Part shown: piece after piece, positions 7,848-16,007 of the stretch
Layout: the number at the start of each line of letters is the position of its first letter
Position numbering within the stretch: the stretch's first letter is position 1
Source of the DNA: Solirubrobacteraceae bacterium
GTDB lineage: Bacteria > Actinomycetota > Thermoleophilia > Solirubrobacterales > Solirubrobacteraceae
Length of the DNA: 64,000 nucleotides
NCBI GenBank assembly: GCA_016463765.1
Contig: JAEMQS010000002.1
Location: forward strand, 62,001-126,000
Direction of reading: 5' to 3'
The notes under the pieces: generated by a model
The model's input: only the letters and a program-made list of their open reading frames with translations
What the model was told of the DNA's origin: nothing
Databases searched by the model: none
Position numbers and translations under genes: made by a program

Positions 7848-8774
7848 TCAGCGGCGCGCGGCCAGCTGCTGCTCGAGCGAGGCGATGTACTCCTTGGCGT
7901 TGCGCAGCTCGATGGCCACCGGGTCCGGTTGCGGAACCTCGGCCCGCGGGGCGGCCTGCACCGCGCCGGTGAACGCCCCGTCCTCGAGCCCGAACTTGTC
8001 CGCGCCGGCACGAAGCAGCGGGGGAGGCCGGCGTGCGGGGGGCGCCAGGTCCGGCGGCAGCTCGACCTCCGCCATGCCCGAACCGACCCGCGCGAGTCCG
8101 ACCCACGTGTGGTATCCCTTCACCTCCGGGGGAACCGCGTGGACGATCTTCAGCTCGCGAGAGGCGGCCGCCGCTCGGAGCCAGTCCCGGTCGAACATGA
8201 CGGCGTTCGTGGGATCGAACGGGTTGCAGTACAGCGCGTTCTGGTTCTCCTGAAGGAAGGGTGAGATCTCCTTGTCGAACAGGAAGAACGTGCCGAGGAA
8301 CATGCCGTCGGGCGTGAGCACGCGGGCGATCTCGTCGAGATAGTGCTCGGCCTGCCCCTCGACCAGGTGCGTGAAGACGGATGTGGCCTCGATCAGGGAC
8401 ACCGATCCATCCTCGACCGGGAACGGCGCGATCCACGGCAGGGTGCGATCCGGGTTGAGGCCGGGGTTATAGACGTTGTGATGCTCGAAGCGGAACCCGT
8501 CGATGCGCGGCTGCAGCTCGCGCTGGCACCACGTGATCATCCCCGGATGCAGATCGATCCCGACGTAGCGTTCGGGGCGCGGCTCCTGCAGCGCGAGGCG
8601 ACGCGCGCTGCGGCCGCAGCCACAGCCGAAGTCGAGGTACGACCTGTACAGCTCGACTGGCACCCCCAGGCCCGCGAAGACCGGGGTGCGCTCGGGATTC
8701 TCGTAGCCGGCGGGATCGGTCAGCCCGACGAGCTCGCGCAACTCCAGCGGCGGGATGGGCAACTCGGAAACCAT
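7848..8774 (-). CDS. class I SAM-dependent methyltransferase with C-terminal coiled coil
   Basis: The 308-residue protein carries Leu-Asp-Phe-Gly-Cys-Gly-Cys-Gly-Arg (SAM-binding loop) near residue 47, Val-Gly-Ile-Asp-Leu-His for the acidic ribose-binding position and a Leu-Thr-Pro-Asp-Gly-Met-Phe-Leu-Gly post-motif. The C-terminal 90 residues are a proline-rich linker and a short coiled coil (Asn-Ala-Lys-Glu-Tyr-Ile-Ala-Ser-Leu-Glu), a tail often found on glycan-locus enzymes. The start at 8774 has TAGGAT 7 nt upstream, so it likely has its own promoter although it follows three same-strand genes. The longer frame to 8936 overlaps the upstream glycosyltransferase and is rejected. Substrate unknown. 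Confidence 0.8.
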   Translation of the reverse strand: MVSELPIPPLELRELVGLTDPAGYENPERTPVFAGLGVPVELYRSYLDFGCGCGRSARRLALQEPRPERYVGIDLHPGMITWCQRELQPRIDGFRFEHHNVYNPGLNPDRTLPWIAPFPVEDGSVSLIEATSVFTHLVEGQAEHYLDEIARVLTPDGMFLGTFFLFDKEISPFLQENQNALYCNPFDPTNAVMFDRDWLRAAAASRELKIVHAVPPEVKGYHTWVGLARVGSGMAEVELPPDLAPPARRPPPLLRAGADKFGLEDGAFTGAVQAAPRAEVPQPDPVAIELRNAKEYIASLEQQLAARR

Positions 8775-8781
8775 GGCACCG

Positions 8782-8787
8782 ATCCTA
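8782..8787 (-). promoter_or_regulatory. -10 hexamer, leaderless-type
   Basis: Reverse-strand TAGGAT, 7 nt before the ATG at 8774, inside the 50-bp gap behind the upstream glycosyltransferase gene. Confidence 0.6.
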
Positions 8788-8824
8788 TGGTGCTCGGTGC
8801 CGATGTCGCCGCCCGCTGCGCCCG

Positions 8825-9847
8825 TCACTGACGCCAGCCCTCGCGGCTGAGCATCTGCGGGCGCAGCCGCCCGCGCACCGCACCGGCGGCGTACACCACC
8901 AGGGTGATCCAAGACGCGGCGACGTGCCAGGCCCACGCGGCCGCGTCAGGAGCGCGGCGCTGACCGCGCACCGCCTGGGCGAACAACGGGACGACGAGCA
9001 CCGTGGCCAGTACGAAGCTCGCGATGCCGCGCAGGCGGCTGCGGTTCGTCCACGGGTACGACCGGTCGCCGTGCTGTGCGAAGTACGAGAAGTCATCGAC
9101 CCTGCGACGGGTCTTGCGGCGAAAGCCGGCCACGCTGTCGCAGAACAGATGACGCACTCCGACATCAGGCCGCCCGAACACGTGATACCCGCGTTGCACG
9201 AGCGCATGGACGTAGTCGAGGTCAAACAGGTAGTCGCCGACCGGCTCAACGTCGTACGCCGAGCGCCGAATCAGAAAACCGTTCGCTCCGAGCACAGGGA
9301 CGGCCGCCGGATCGATCACGACCCGCTCCCACCCATCTCGCTGCTCGGCGCGATGGGGCATCCCGGTCCACTGCCCGGTCAGCACACAGTCGCGGGCGTA
9401 GTTGCCCGTGAAGATCGTCAGCGGATCAGCCGCCCCGAGCAGCGCATGCCAGCGATTGATCACATGGTCATCCGGCCGCGCCTCGAACCGCGCGGGCTCG
9501 CAGGCGATGACCTCGGCGTCCTCGATGAACGGGCGCACCATGCGTCGCAACCAATTCTGCCCGACAAGGATGTTGTCGGAGTCGAGCAGCAGGACGAGTT
9601 CCCCCGTCGCCGCCTTCACTCCGACCGCCTTCCCTGCCTCGCCCGACTTACGCGGGTTCTCCAGGATCCGGCCGCCGAACCTTTGGACGATCTCGCGCGT
9701 GCCGTCCGTCGAGCCCGCATCGGGGACGAGCAGCTCCACCTCCCCGTCGTACTCCTGCTCCTGCAGCGCAGTCAGGCATTCGACGAGATGCCGCTCCGCG
9801 TTCAGCGTGGGCATGACGACGGTGATGCTGGGTGCCGCGTCAGACAC
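8825..9847 (-). CDS. family 2 glycosyltransferase with C-terminal membrane segments
   Basis: GT-A fold inverting glycosyltransferase, 340 residues. It opens with Ile-Thr-Val-Val-Met-Pro-Thr-Leu-Asn-Ala, followed by Asp-Ala-Gly-Ser-Thr-Asp-Gly-Thr (nucleotide site) and Asp-Ser-Asp at 89-91 as the metal-binding DxD. An Arg-Arg-Lys-Thr-Arg-Arg-Arg stretch near 260 precedes two hydrophobic segments (about 282-301 and 310-326), so the protein is probably tethered to the cytoplasmic membrane face. The start overlaps the stop of the upstream GT4 gene by 8 nt, so the two are co-translated. Confidence 0.85.
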   Translation of the reverse strand: MSDAAPSITVVMPTLNAERHLVECLTALQEQEYDGEVELLVPDAGSTDGTREIVQRFGGRILENPRKSGEAGKAVGVKAATGELVLLLDSDNILVGQNWLRRMVRPFIEDAEVIACEPARFEARPDDHVINRWHALLGAADPLTIFTGNYARDCVLTGQWTGMPHRAEQRDGWERVVIDPAAVPVLGANGFLIRRSAYDVEPVGDYLFDLDYVHALVQRGYHVFGRPDVGVRHLFCDSVAGFRRKTRRRVDDFSYFAQHGDRSYPWTNRSRLRGIASFVLATVLVVPLFAQAVRGQRRAPDAAAWAWHVAASWITLVVYAAGAVRGRLRPQMLSREGWRQ

Positions 9848-10934
9848 CGAGCGCCTCGATGAACGCGTCCGTTGTCGCCTCGTACGACAGGCGGCGCGCG
9901 TCCTCCCACGCCGACCGGCGAGCCGCCTCGAACCTCGCGGGATCTTCGAGCAACCGGCACATGAGCTCGCCGAGGCCGGTCGTGTCCCCCCGCGCCACGA
10001 GGCGCGTCGGATCGTTGATCGAGTCCCGCACGCCTGGAACGTCGTACCCCACGGACGCGGTCCCGAGCGCGGCGGCCTCGGTCACGGTCAGACCCCAACC
10101 CTCACGATGCGACGTGAAGACATGGAGGTGCGCCGCGCGCATCAGCTCGTGCTTGCGCTCCTCGTCAACCCGCCCGTGGAACGTCACTCCGTGCACGCCG
10201 TCGGCGGCGATCTCCTGCTCCAAGCGCCGTCGGTACTCGGGGGTGCCGCTGCCCACGATGTCCAGCCGCGCGTCCGGGATCCGCTGCTGCAGGACGGCGA
10301 AGGCGGCGATGCCCTGCTCGACATGCTTGGCGGGCTCGAGCCGGCCGACGATGACGACCCGCACGCCGGCGGGCTTCTCGTCGAGCTCGGCCAGCGGCGT
10401 GAAGGTGTTGGCCATCGGGATGATCGCGATCTGTTCGGGCGGCAGGCCCAGGGCCGCGAGCTCATCCCGTGTGGACGCCGAGATCGTCACGGCCCGGGTC
10501 GTGCGGTACGCCCGGAGGTACCAGGGCTCCAGCAGATACCCGATCGGCGCCGCGAGCCGGAACAGCCCCCGCGTCTGCCGCCACCAGTACTCGCGAGCGG
10601 TCTGGAAGATGTACAACCGCCGCTGCTCTCTCGGAACGTAAGCGGGGGTGAGGAACGGCAGCGTGTTCACCTGATCGACGACGATGTCGAAGTCGCCGAG
10701 GCGTCCGCGCAGCCAGCGCCACGCCTGCGCATGCACGGTCCACTGCCGTCCACGGCGAACGATGCGGATGCCGTCGATCACTTCGGTCGGAGCCGCGCCC
10801 GCCCACATCGCCGAGAACCACGTGACGTCGTGACCGCGCTCCACGGCCCGCCGCAACGTCTCGTGTGTCAGTACTTCGGCCCCGCCCGCCTGGGGATGCC
10901 CAGGGGAGCGCCAGCTCAGCATCAGCATCCTCAT
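9840..10934 (-). CDS. family 4 glycosyltransferase
   Basis: GT-B fold retaining glycosyltransferase of 364 residues. The N-terminal half begins Met-Leu-Met-Leu-Ser-Trp-Arg-Ser-Pro with a Gly-Gly-Ala-Glu acceptor loop. The C-terminal half carries Val-Val-Ile-Val-Gly-Arg-Leu-Glu-Pro-Ala-Lys-His and a His-Arg-Glu-Gly-Trp-Gly-Leu-Thr-Val-Thr-Glu-Ala-Ala form of the EX7E motif. The start overlaps the upstream methyltransferase stop by 4 nt and its own stop overlaps the GT2 start by 8 nt, giving a tight three-gene unit 11641 to 8825. Donor and acceptor are not predictable. Confidence 0.85.
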   Translation of the reverse strand: MRMLMLSWRSPGHPQAGGAEVLTHETLRRAVERGHDVTWFSAMWAGAAPTEVIDGIRIVRRGRQWTVHAQAWRWLRGRLGDFDIVVDQVNTLPFLTPAYVPREQRRLYIFQTAREYWWRQTRGLFRLAAPIGYLLEPWYLRAYRTTRAVTISASTRDELAALGLPPEQIAIIPMANTFTPLAELDEKPAGVRVVIVGRLEPAKHVEQGIAAFAVLQQRIPDARLDIVGSGTPEYRRRLEQEIAADGVHGVTFHGRVDEERKHELMRAAHLHVFTSHREGWGLTVTEAAALGTASVGYDVPGVRDSINDPTRLVARGDTTGLGELMCRLLEDPARFEAARRSAWEDARRLSYEATTDAFIEALGV

Positions 10935-11641
10935 CGGGATGCTGGCGGCTGCAAGAGGTAGATCGTGTTGGGCCCGAGGGACGGCGCCCAGCGGCAGAGC
11001 ACCTGCTCGCCGGGCAGGCCCCAGACAGGCACGGAGGACACGCCGCGCACCCGGAACTGCTCCCGCTCGAGAAGATCGAGCATCGCGCGATTTGTGAAGA
11101 GGCGAATGTGCCCCTGCGTGGGATTGCCCTGGCCGAGCTTTGCGGTCCGCCGGCCGAGGACGACGTCGGACGAGTTCTCGACGAACATCGGGTTGATGCC
11201 GACGAGCAGGAGGAGCCGATTGAGCCAGTACGCCAGGTTCGGCGTGGACAGCACGATCAACGTGTCGTCGTGCGACACCGACGCGAGCTGGCGCAGCAGC
11301 CGGTCCGGGGAGAACACGTGCTCGATGACCTCGCCGCAGAAGATGACGTCGAAGCGCTGGTCACCCCACGGCTCGGCAAGCTCATCACGATCGAGGTCGA
11401 GCGAGGCGTAGCGGTCGAGGTTCGCCGCGATGTGCTCTTTGACGTCGACCCCGAAGTAGCGGTCCTCGGGCGCCAGCCCGTCGGCCAACACCGCGTGCTC
11501 GCCGCAGCCCACATCGAGTACGTCGAGCGGCCGTCCGAGCGTCGCGCGGTGGTCGCGATAGGCCGCCAGGAAACGCTCGTGACGGATCACCGGCCGCTCG
11601 TACGTCGCGACCTGCTCGTAGAAGGAAGCGTGGGCGCTCAT
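10931..11641 (-). CDS. class I SAM-dependent methyltransferase
   Basis: A 236-residue cytoplasmic methyltransferase. It shows Val-Leu-Asp-Val-Gly-Cys-Gly-Glu-His near residue 41, Phe-Gly-Val-Asp-Val-Lys, Phe-Cys-Gly-Glu-Val-Ile-Glu-His-Val near 108 and Val-Leu-Ser-Thr-Pro-Asn-Leu-Ala-Tyr-Trp. These are the ordered motifs of Methyltransf_11/25-type proteins from capsule loci. It heads the unit with the two glycosyltransferases downstream. TAGGCT lies 9 nt before the ATG at 11641, directly behind the stop of the next upstream gene, so the unit probably has its own promoter. Confidence 0.82.
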   Translation of the reverse strand: MSAHASFYEQVATYERPVIRHERFLAAYRDHRATLGRPLDVLDVGCGEHAVLADGLAPEDRYFGVDVKEHIAANLDRYASLDLDRDELAEPWGDQRFDVIFCGEVIEHVFSPDRLLRQLASVSHDDTLIVLSTPNLAYWLNRLLLLVGINPMFVENSSDVVLGRRTAKLGQGNPTQGHIRLFTNRAMLDLLEREQFRVRGVSSVPVWGLPGEQVLCRWAPSLGPNTIYLLQPPASR

Positions 11642-11650
11642 CGGGACGGC

Positions 11651-11656
11651 AGCCTA
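11651..11656 (-). promoter_or_regulatory. -10 hexamer, leaderless-type
   Basis: Reverse-strand TAGGCT, 9 nt before the ATG at 11641 and only 2 bp past the stop codon of the upstream glycosyltransferase gene. Confidence 0.55.
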
Positions 11657-11658
11657 TG

Positions 11659-12822
11659 TCAGACGGTGAATCCGGCGTCGTCAAACGCCCGGTCGAGCAC
11701 CGTGTTCCAGTCAAACCCTTGCGCATAGTCGAGCGCAGCGAGGCGACGACGCTGCCACTCCTCGCGCGCGTCCAGCAGCCGAGCGATCGCGTCGGCAAAC
11801 GACGCGGGATCGTCGGCGACCACCTCCGCCCCTGCCCGCTGTTCCAGCTCCATCGCGTTCGGCGGGACATCGGTCAGCAGGATCGGGAGCCCCGCCCCCA
11901 GGTACGACTTCAACTTCGAGGGGTCCGCGAAGCGGGTGAAGGATTCCATGCGCGTGGAGTAGGGCGCGAGCGCCACACTCGCGTCCGCCAGGAGGCGCTC
12001 GAGTCGCTGGTGCTCGGCGATGAACCCGTGGAACGTGACCGTTTCCGCAAGTCCCGCGGAGGCGACCTGCGTGCGGAGCTCGTCCTCCAAAGGCCCACGA
12101 CCGGCGATGTCCGCATGGACCTCGACGCCGCGCCCCTTGAGGATCTCGAGGGCCTGCACCATCGTGTCGACGCCCATCCGCTCCACCAGATGCCCGATGA
12201 AGACGACGCGCCGAGCCTGCCAGGCGTCCGGCCCGATCTTCGGCACCCGGTCGAGCCAGGTTCCGATGGGGGAGACCGCGGCCGGAGCGATCGCCTCGGT
12301 GAGCCCGTGCCGCTCGTTGCGCCCGTCAAGCGCGGCCTGCGCGACCTCAAGCCGTGCGTCGGCTGCTCGGCAGCAGTACGCGTCCAGTGCGTCGTAGGCA
12401 CGTGTGAGCGGCGACCCGGCCCCGAACCGGTCAGGGACGAAGTCGACCGCCCAATAGACCACTCGCGCGACGCGCCCGGCCCGGCGGCCGAGCAACCCCG
12501 GCAGGCACATGAGGTTGTTGAACCCGAGCCACCCGTCGACGCGAGGAAAGGCGGGTGGGATGACCAGGTCCAGGGGGTACGTGAACGGCGTCCGCGATGG
12601 CAGCCGGAGCACCCGTCGGCGAGCGGCGCCGTTCCCGTCGTACTGCACGATGTGATGCCGGCCCGCTTCGTCGGGGCCGAGCGGGTGGTGGACGACGATG
12701 ACGCGGGCACCGCGAGCGAGCAGGTAATCCCGGACACCGGACGCGGGAGGAGAGTCGGGCGCGCCGTTGGCGACCAGCGCGAAGCGGCCGCCCGCGACCA
12801 CCGGGCTGCGAGAATTGGGCAC
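11659..12822 (-). CDS. family 4 glycosyltransferase
   Basis: A 387-residue GT-B protein. The C-terminal nucleotide-sugar domain is clear: Val-Val-Phe-Ile-Gly-His-Leu-Val-Glu-Arg-Met-Gly, Ile-Ala-Gly-Arg-Gly-Pro-Leu-Glu-Asp-Glu, Val-Thr-Phe-His-Gly-Phe, and Asp-Pro-Ser-Lys-Leu-Lys-Ser-Tyr-Leu-Gly-Ala-Gly-Leu-Pro in place of the usual EGFG segment. The N-terminal half includes Val-Val-Tyr-Trp-Ala-Val-Asp-Phe-Val-Pro. GTG at 12822 follows TAGGGT by 6 nt, the best-spaced leaderless start in this part. It is divergent from the flippase gene at 13013. Confidence 0.8.
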   Translation of the reverse strand: MPNSRSPVVAGGRFALVANGAPDSPPASGVRDYLLARGARVIVVHHPLGPDEAGRHHIVQYDGNGAARRRVLRLPSRTPFTYPLDLVIPPAFPRVDGWLGFNNLMCLPGLLGRRAGRVARVVYWAVDFVPDRFGAGSPLTRAYDALDAYCCRAADARLEVAQAALDGRNERHGLTEAIAPAAVSPIGTWLDRVPKIGPDAWQARRVVFIGHLVERMGVDTMVQALEILKGRGVEVHADIAGRGPLEDELRTQVASAGLAETVTFHGFIAEHQRLERLLADASVALAPYSTRMESFTRFADPSKLKSYLGAGLPILLTDVPPNAMELEQRAGAEVVADDPASFADAIARLLDAREEWQRRRLAALDYAQGFDWNTVLDRAFDDAGFTV

Positions 12823-12828
12823 GGCGGC

Positions 12829-12834
12829 ACCCTA
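12829..12834 (-). promoter_or_regulatory. -10 hexamer, leaderless-type
   Basis: Reverse-strand TAGGGT, 6 nt before the GTG at 12822. Confidence 0.6.
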
Positions 12835-12887
12835 GCGACTGCTCTCCGAGTTGCGGCTCCCGTCACGGAGCACGGCGCCTCCTGCCG

Positions 12888-12893
12888 TAGTAT
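12888..12893 (+). promoter_or_regulatory. possible -10 element upstream of the flippase gene
   Basis: TAGTAT on the forward strand, about 120 nt before the flippase start and 4 nt before an ATG that opens a 17-codon frame (12898-12951). It is the only AT-rich hexamer in this divergent spacer. Confidence 0.3.
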
Positions 12894-13012
12894 GGCCATG
12901 TGCCCGTGGCCGCCCGCCCGCCCGGCCAGGCCGCGCCGGGACAACTCGTGAGGATCCACGCAACGTTGTTCCTCGCCACCCGTCTTCTTCCATTGTGAGC
13001 CGCAGCAGCACC

Positions 13013-14353
13013 ATGCTCGAACGCCCGGCCGCCGAGCCCGCGCAGGAGCACCCGCGACAGGCCCGCCGGTACGGCATCGGGGCGTTTGCCCTGGGCGGGA
13101 CCACCCTCATGGTGCTGTTGACCGGGCTTGCGAGCGCGACGAACTACGCGTCGAACCTCGTCTTCAGCCGGCTGCTCACCCCAGCCTCGTTCGGCGACCT
13201 GACGGCGCTGCTCGCCCTCGTGGTCGTGGTCACCGTGCCGGCGGGTGCAGCGCAAACGATCGGGGCGGAGCGCGTCGCCGCACTGGTCGCCAGCGGCGAA
13301 TCGGACCGCGCGCGCGTGCTGATCCGGCATGGGCTCGCACACGTCGCCGCGGTCTCGCTCGTCTGCGCGGCCATGGTGGGCGTCGCCGCGCCACTCGTGT
13401 ACGAGCTTCTCGACCTGCAGGCGCTCGGCGCCGCGCTCGCCCTCGTGCCGCTCCTGGCGGTGTCGCTGTTCATTCCCGTGGTCTGGGGGCTCCTGCAGGG
13501 CTTTGACCGGTTCGTGGCGCTCGGAACCCTGATGCTGGTGGCTGCAATCTCGCGTATCGCGTTCGGCGCCCCCTGGGCGGCGGCTGGCGGCGGGGCGGGC
13601 GGCGCGCTCGCCGGGCAAGCCGTGGGCAACGCGTTCGCGGTTGCCGTGACCCTGTGGCTCTTGCGCGACCACCTGATCGGCCGGGGAACGGGAGCCGCCA
13701 GCTCCGGACTTCGGCGACGGCCCGACGCGCGAACGATCAGCGCGAGCTGGGCGTTCATCGCCTTCGCTTTGCTCTCCAACCTCGACGTCCTGCTGGCCAA
13801 GGTGTTTCTCGACGGACCCGCAGCCGGCGAGTACGCCGCGCTGGCCACCATCGGCAAGGTGATCATCTTTCTCCCCTCCGCCGTGGCGGTCGTCATGGTT
13901 CCGAACATCGCGCGGGCGCGCCTCGCCGACGGCTCGGCCTCGGGCGTGCTGCGCGTCGGCGGGCTCCTCGTGATCGCCACCACACTGCTTGCCGCGATTC
14001 CCATCGCGCTTTTCCCCGACGCCGTGCTCACCACGATGTTCGGCGAGCAGTACTCGGGCGCCGCCGGCGGCGTGCGAGCGATGACGGTCGCCGGCTTTGG
14101 TCTTGCGCTCCTGTACCTCCTCGTGGTCTACACCGTGGCCATCCAGGACCGCCGCTGGGTTCTGGTCCTCAGCTTGGCGGTGGTCTGCCAGGTGGGTGCG
14201 ATCACAGCGCTGCACGAGAACCCGACAGAGATCGCGACCGTGCAGGCCGCCGTGATCTTCCTCGCGCTCGCCGCGAACGAGCTGTTGTTCCACCCGATCC
14301 TCAGAGCCGAGCGGTGGGTCATCGGGCGTCGAGATCGCGACGGTGACGCGTGA
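13013..14353 (+). CDS. Wzx-type polysaccharide flippase (MOP superfamily)
   Basis: Membrane translocase that probably flips lipid-linked oligosaccharides across the inner membrane. The 446-residue protein has about 12-14 hydrophobic segments. The N-terminal pattern Asn-Tyr-Ala-Ser-Asn-Leu-Val-Phe-Ser-Arg-Leu-Leu-Thr-Pro followed by Phe-Gly-Asp-Leu is typical of polysaccharide-biosynthesis flippases. Two starts are possible, GTG at 12995 and ATG at 13013; the ATG is taken because the extra six residues add nothing conserved. The stop overlaps the next gene as GTGA. A second, unrelated-looking flippase lies at 47565-49025. Confidence 0.85.
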   Translation: MLERPAAEPAQEHPRQARRYGIGAFALGGTTLMVLLTGLASATNYASNLVFSRLLTPASFGDLTALLALVVVVTVPAGAAQTIGAERVAALVASGESDRARVLIRHGLAHVAAVSLVCAAMVGVAAPLVYELLDLQALGAALALVPLLAVSLFIPVVWGLLQGFDRFVALGTLMLVAAISRIAFGAPWAAAGGGAGGALAGQAVGNAFAVAVTLWLLRDHLIGRGTGAASSGLRRRPDARTISASWAFIAFALLSNLDVLLAKVFLDGPAAGEYAALATIGKVIIFLPSAVAVVMVPNIARARLADGSASGVLRVGGLLVIATTLLAAIPIALFPDAVLTTMFGEQYSGAAGGVRAMTVAGFGLALLYLLVVYTVAIQDRRWVLVLSLAVVCQVGAITALHENPTEIATVQAAVIFLALAANELLFHPILRAERWVIGRRDRDGDA

Positions 14354-15183
14354 CGCCGATTCCGCGACTCTCGCTCGTCCTGCCCGTCCACCAGGGCGAG
14401 GCGTTCATCGCCGCCAGCATCCGCACCGTCCTCGATCACTTCTCGTCGCTCGACGGGCAGTTCGAGCTCCTCGTGGTGACCGACGGGTGCCGTGACGCCA
14501 CAGCCGAGCGCGCACGGTCCGTTCTTGACCCGCGTGTGCACGTGATCGAATACCCGGTCAACCAGGGCAAGGGGCACGCGATTCTCGCGGGCGCCGCGCA
14601 AGCGCGAGGCCGCTTCATCGGCTGGCTTGACGCGGATATGGACATCCATCCCGACGCGATCAGCCGCGCGCTCGAGCGCTTCACCGCGTCGCCGGAACTC
14701 GATGCGGTGATCGGCAGCAAGCGGCACCGGGACAGCGTCGTGGACTATCCCGCGCCGCGCCGCTTCACCTCGTGGGGCTTTCAGATGCTGGTCCGCATGC
14801 TCCTGCGGATCAACGTGCGCGACACGCAGGTCGGCGCGAAGCTCTTCCGCCGGGAGATGCTGGACACCATCGCGCCGCTCCTGCTGGTCAAGCGCTACGC
14901 CTTCGATCTCGAGGTCCTGGCCGTCGGCGCGCAGTTCGGCTTCGACCGCATCGAAGAGGCGCCGATCAGGCTCGACTACCAGTTCTCCGGCACCGGCATC
15001 AACCGCGACGCCGTCTGGCGCATGTTCGTCGACACGCTCGCGATCGCGTACCGGATCCACATCCGCCACTGGTACGTCCGCCAGTTCGCAGCACGCGAGC
15101 GCCAGCGGATGGACGCCGCCGCCCAGCTGGGTGACCTGACTCCGTCAGACCCACCGCTCGCGCACGATCACGCGCGCGCCTGA
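14350..15183 (+). CDS. family 2 glycosyltransferase (dolichyl-phosphate sugar synthase-like)
   Basis: A 277-residue GT-A enzyme resembling polyprenyl-phosphate mannose or glucose synthases. It has Leu-Val-Leu-Pro-Val-His-Gln-Gly-Glu at 9-17, Gln-Gly-Lys-Gly-His-Ala-Ile near 73, Leu-Asp-Ala-Asp-Met-Asp-Ile (DxD) near 94, and Asp-Thr-Gln-Val-Gly-Ala-Lys-Leu-Phe, the GT2 segment seen in DPM1/ALG5 relatives. There is no clear C-terminal membrane anchor. GTG at 14350 overlaps the flippase stop by 4 nt, so translation is coupled; it may supply lipid-phosphate sugar for extracytoplasmic GT-C enzymes such as the product of 16712. Confidence 0.82.
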   Translation: MTPIPRLSLVLPVHQGEAFIAASIRTVLDHFSSLDGQFELLVVTDGCRDATAERARSVLDPRVHVIEYPVNQGKGHAILAGAAQARGRFIGWLDADMDIHPDAISRALERFTASPELDAVIGSKRHRDSVVDYPAPRRFTSWGFQMLVRMLLRINVRDTQVGAKLFRREMLDTIAPLLLVKRYAFDLEVLAVGAQFGFDRIEEAPIRLDYQFSGTGINRDAVWRMFVDTLAIAYRIHIRHWYVRQFAARERQRMDAAAQLGDLTPSDPPLAHDHARA

Positions 15184-15203
15184 TCGGGACAGGACGCCCG
15201 CGG

Positions 15204-15974
15204 TCAGGCTGCCCGCCGGAGGCGGTACATCCCACACGCGTACGACTGCTCCGCGAACTCGTCGACCTCGCGGTGCCGTCGAAACTCTCCGCCATCGTCC
15301 ACACCGGCGAACTCGACGAGTTCGAGCTCTCCGAACAGCGCGCGGATCTCACGCGGATCGTGGACTCGGTGCGCGTTGAAACAGACGCGAGGGCGCCCTA
15401 CGGGTGTCGCGAACAGCAGCTCTCCGCCGGGGGCGACGATGCGTTGCAGCTCGGCGATCGCTCGCCGGCTGCCCAGCGGGTCGAGCGGGTCGCCGTACCG
15501 CCCGAGTCCGATGTGCTCGACGACATGCAGGCAACTGACGGACGGCAGCGACTGGTCTTCGAAGGGGAGGTCGAGAATCGAGCCGGTGATGGGCTCGAGC
15601 CCGTCGATCGGCGCGGTCAACGGCCGGATGTCGACGAAGGCCACACGCGTGATCGCCGTGAGGAAGCACACGAAGTCGACCCGGGAGCCGACGTCGACAT
15701 GCCGAGACGGGCCCACTTCGGCGATCCGCTGGGCCGCCCACGTGTCCTGGAACAGGTAGTGGCTGTCGTAGGGCGTCGTCGACAGCCGGTCGGCAAGCTT
15801 CGGAAACGTGTCGCGCAGCCGGAGCTGCTCCGCGCCCGGGAGGGCCGCGTAGGCACGTCGGTCGCGCACGAAACGGGCAGCGCCAGGAACCACGGCGGCG
15901 GCCTGCAGAGCCCGGAGGCCGAGGTGGGGGATGATCGGCGGAAGGCGCCGTGCGATGGTCCGAATCGAGCTCAC
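15204..15974 (-). CDS. DUF268-type methyltransferase-like protein
   Basis: A 256-residue Rossmann protein. The segment Cys-Leu-His-Val-Val-Glu-His-Ile-Gly-Leu-Gly-Arg-Tyr-Gly-Asp-Pro near residue 155 is the hallmark of DUF268 proteins, which are SAM-methyltransferase relatives common in glycan loci. Asp-Val-Gly-Ser-Arg-Val-Asp replaces the classical glycine-rich loop, so cofactor binding may differ. GTG at 15974 is preferred over the ATG at 16034 because TACCGT lies 9 nt upstream and the longer version would overlap the divergent gene at 16008. Substrate unknown. Confidence 0.72.
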   Translation of the reverse strand: MSSIRTIARRLPPIIPHLGLRALQAAAVVPGAARFVRDRRAYAALPGAEQLRLRDTFPKLADRLSTTPYDSHYLFQDTWAAQRIAEVGPSRHVDVGSRVDFVCFLTAITRVAFVDIRPLTAPIDGLEPITGSILDLPFEDQSLPSVSCLHVVEHIGLGRYGDPLDPLGSRRAIAELQRIVAPGGELLFATPVGRPRVCFNAHRVHDPREIRALFGELELVEFAGVDDGGEFRRHREVDEFAEQSYACGMYRLRRAA

Positions 15975-15983
15975 GGGGCGGAG

Positions 15984-15989
15984 ACGGTA
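15984..15989 (-). promoter_or_regulatory. -10 hexamer, leaderless-type
   Basis: Reverse-strand TACCGT, 9 nt before the GTG at 15974. Only 5 bp separate it from the forward -10 at 15995. Confidence 0.5.
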
Positions 15990-15994
15990 TCGGC

Positions 15995-16000
15995 TAGGGT
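15995..16000 (+). promoter_or_regulatory. -10 hexamer, leaderless-type
   Basis: TAGGGT, 7 nt before the GTG at 16008. Confidence 0.6.
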
Positions 16001-16007
16001 CGGCGCC

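Noticed and set aside
12841-12875. CTCCG and CGGAG arms upstream of the flippase
   Set aside because: Five-bp arms with a 17-nt spacer are not above background.
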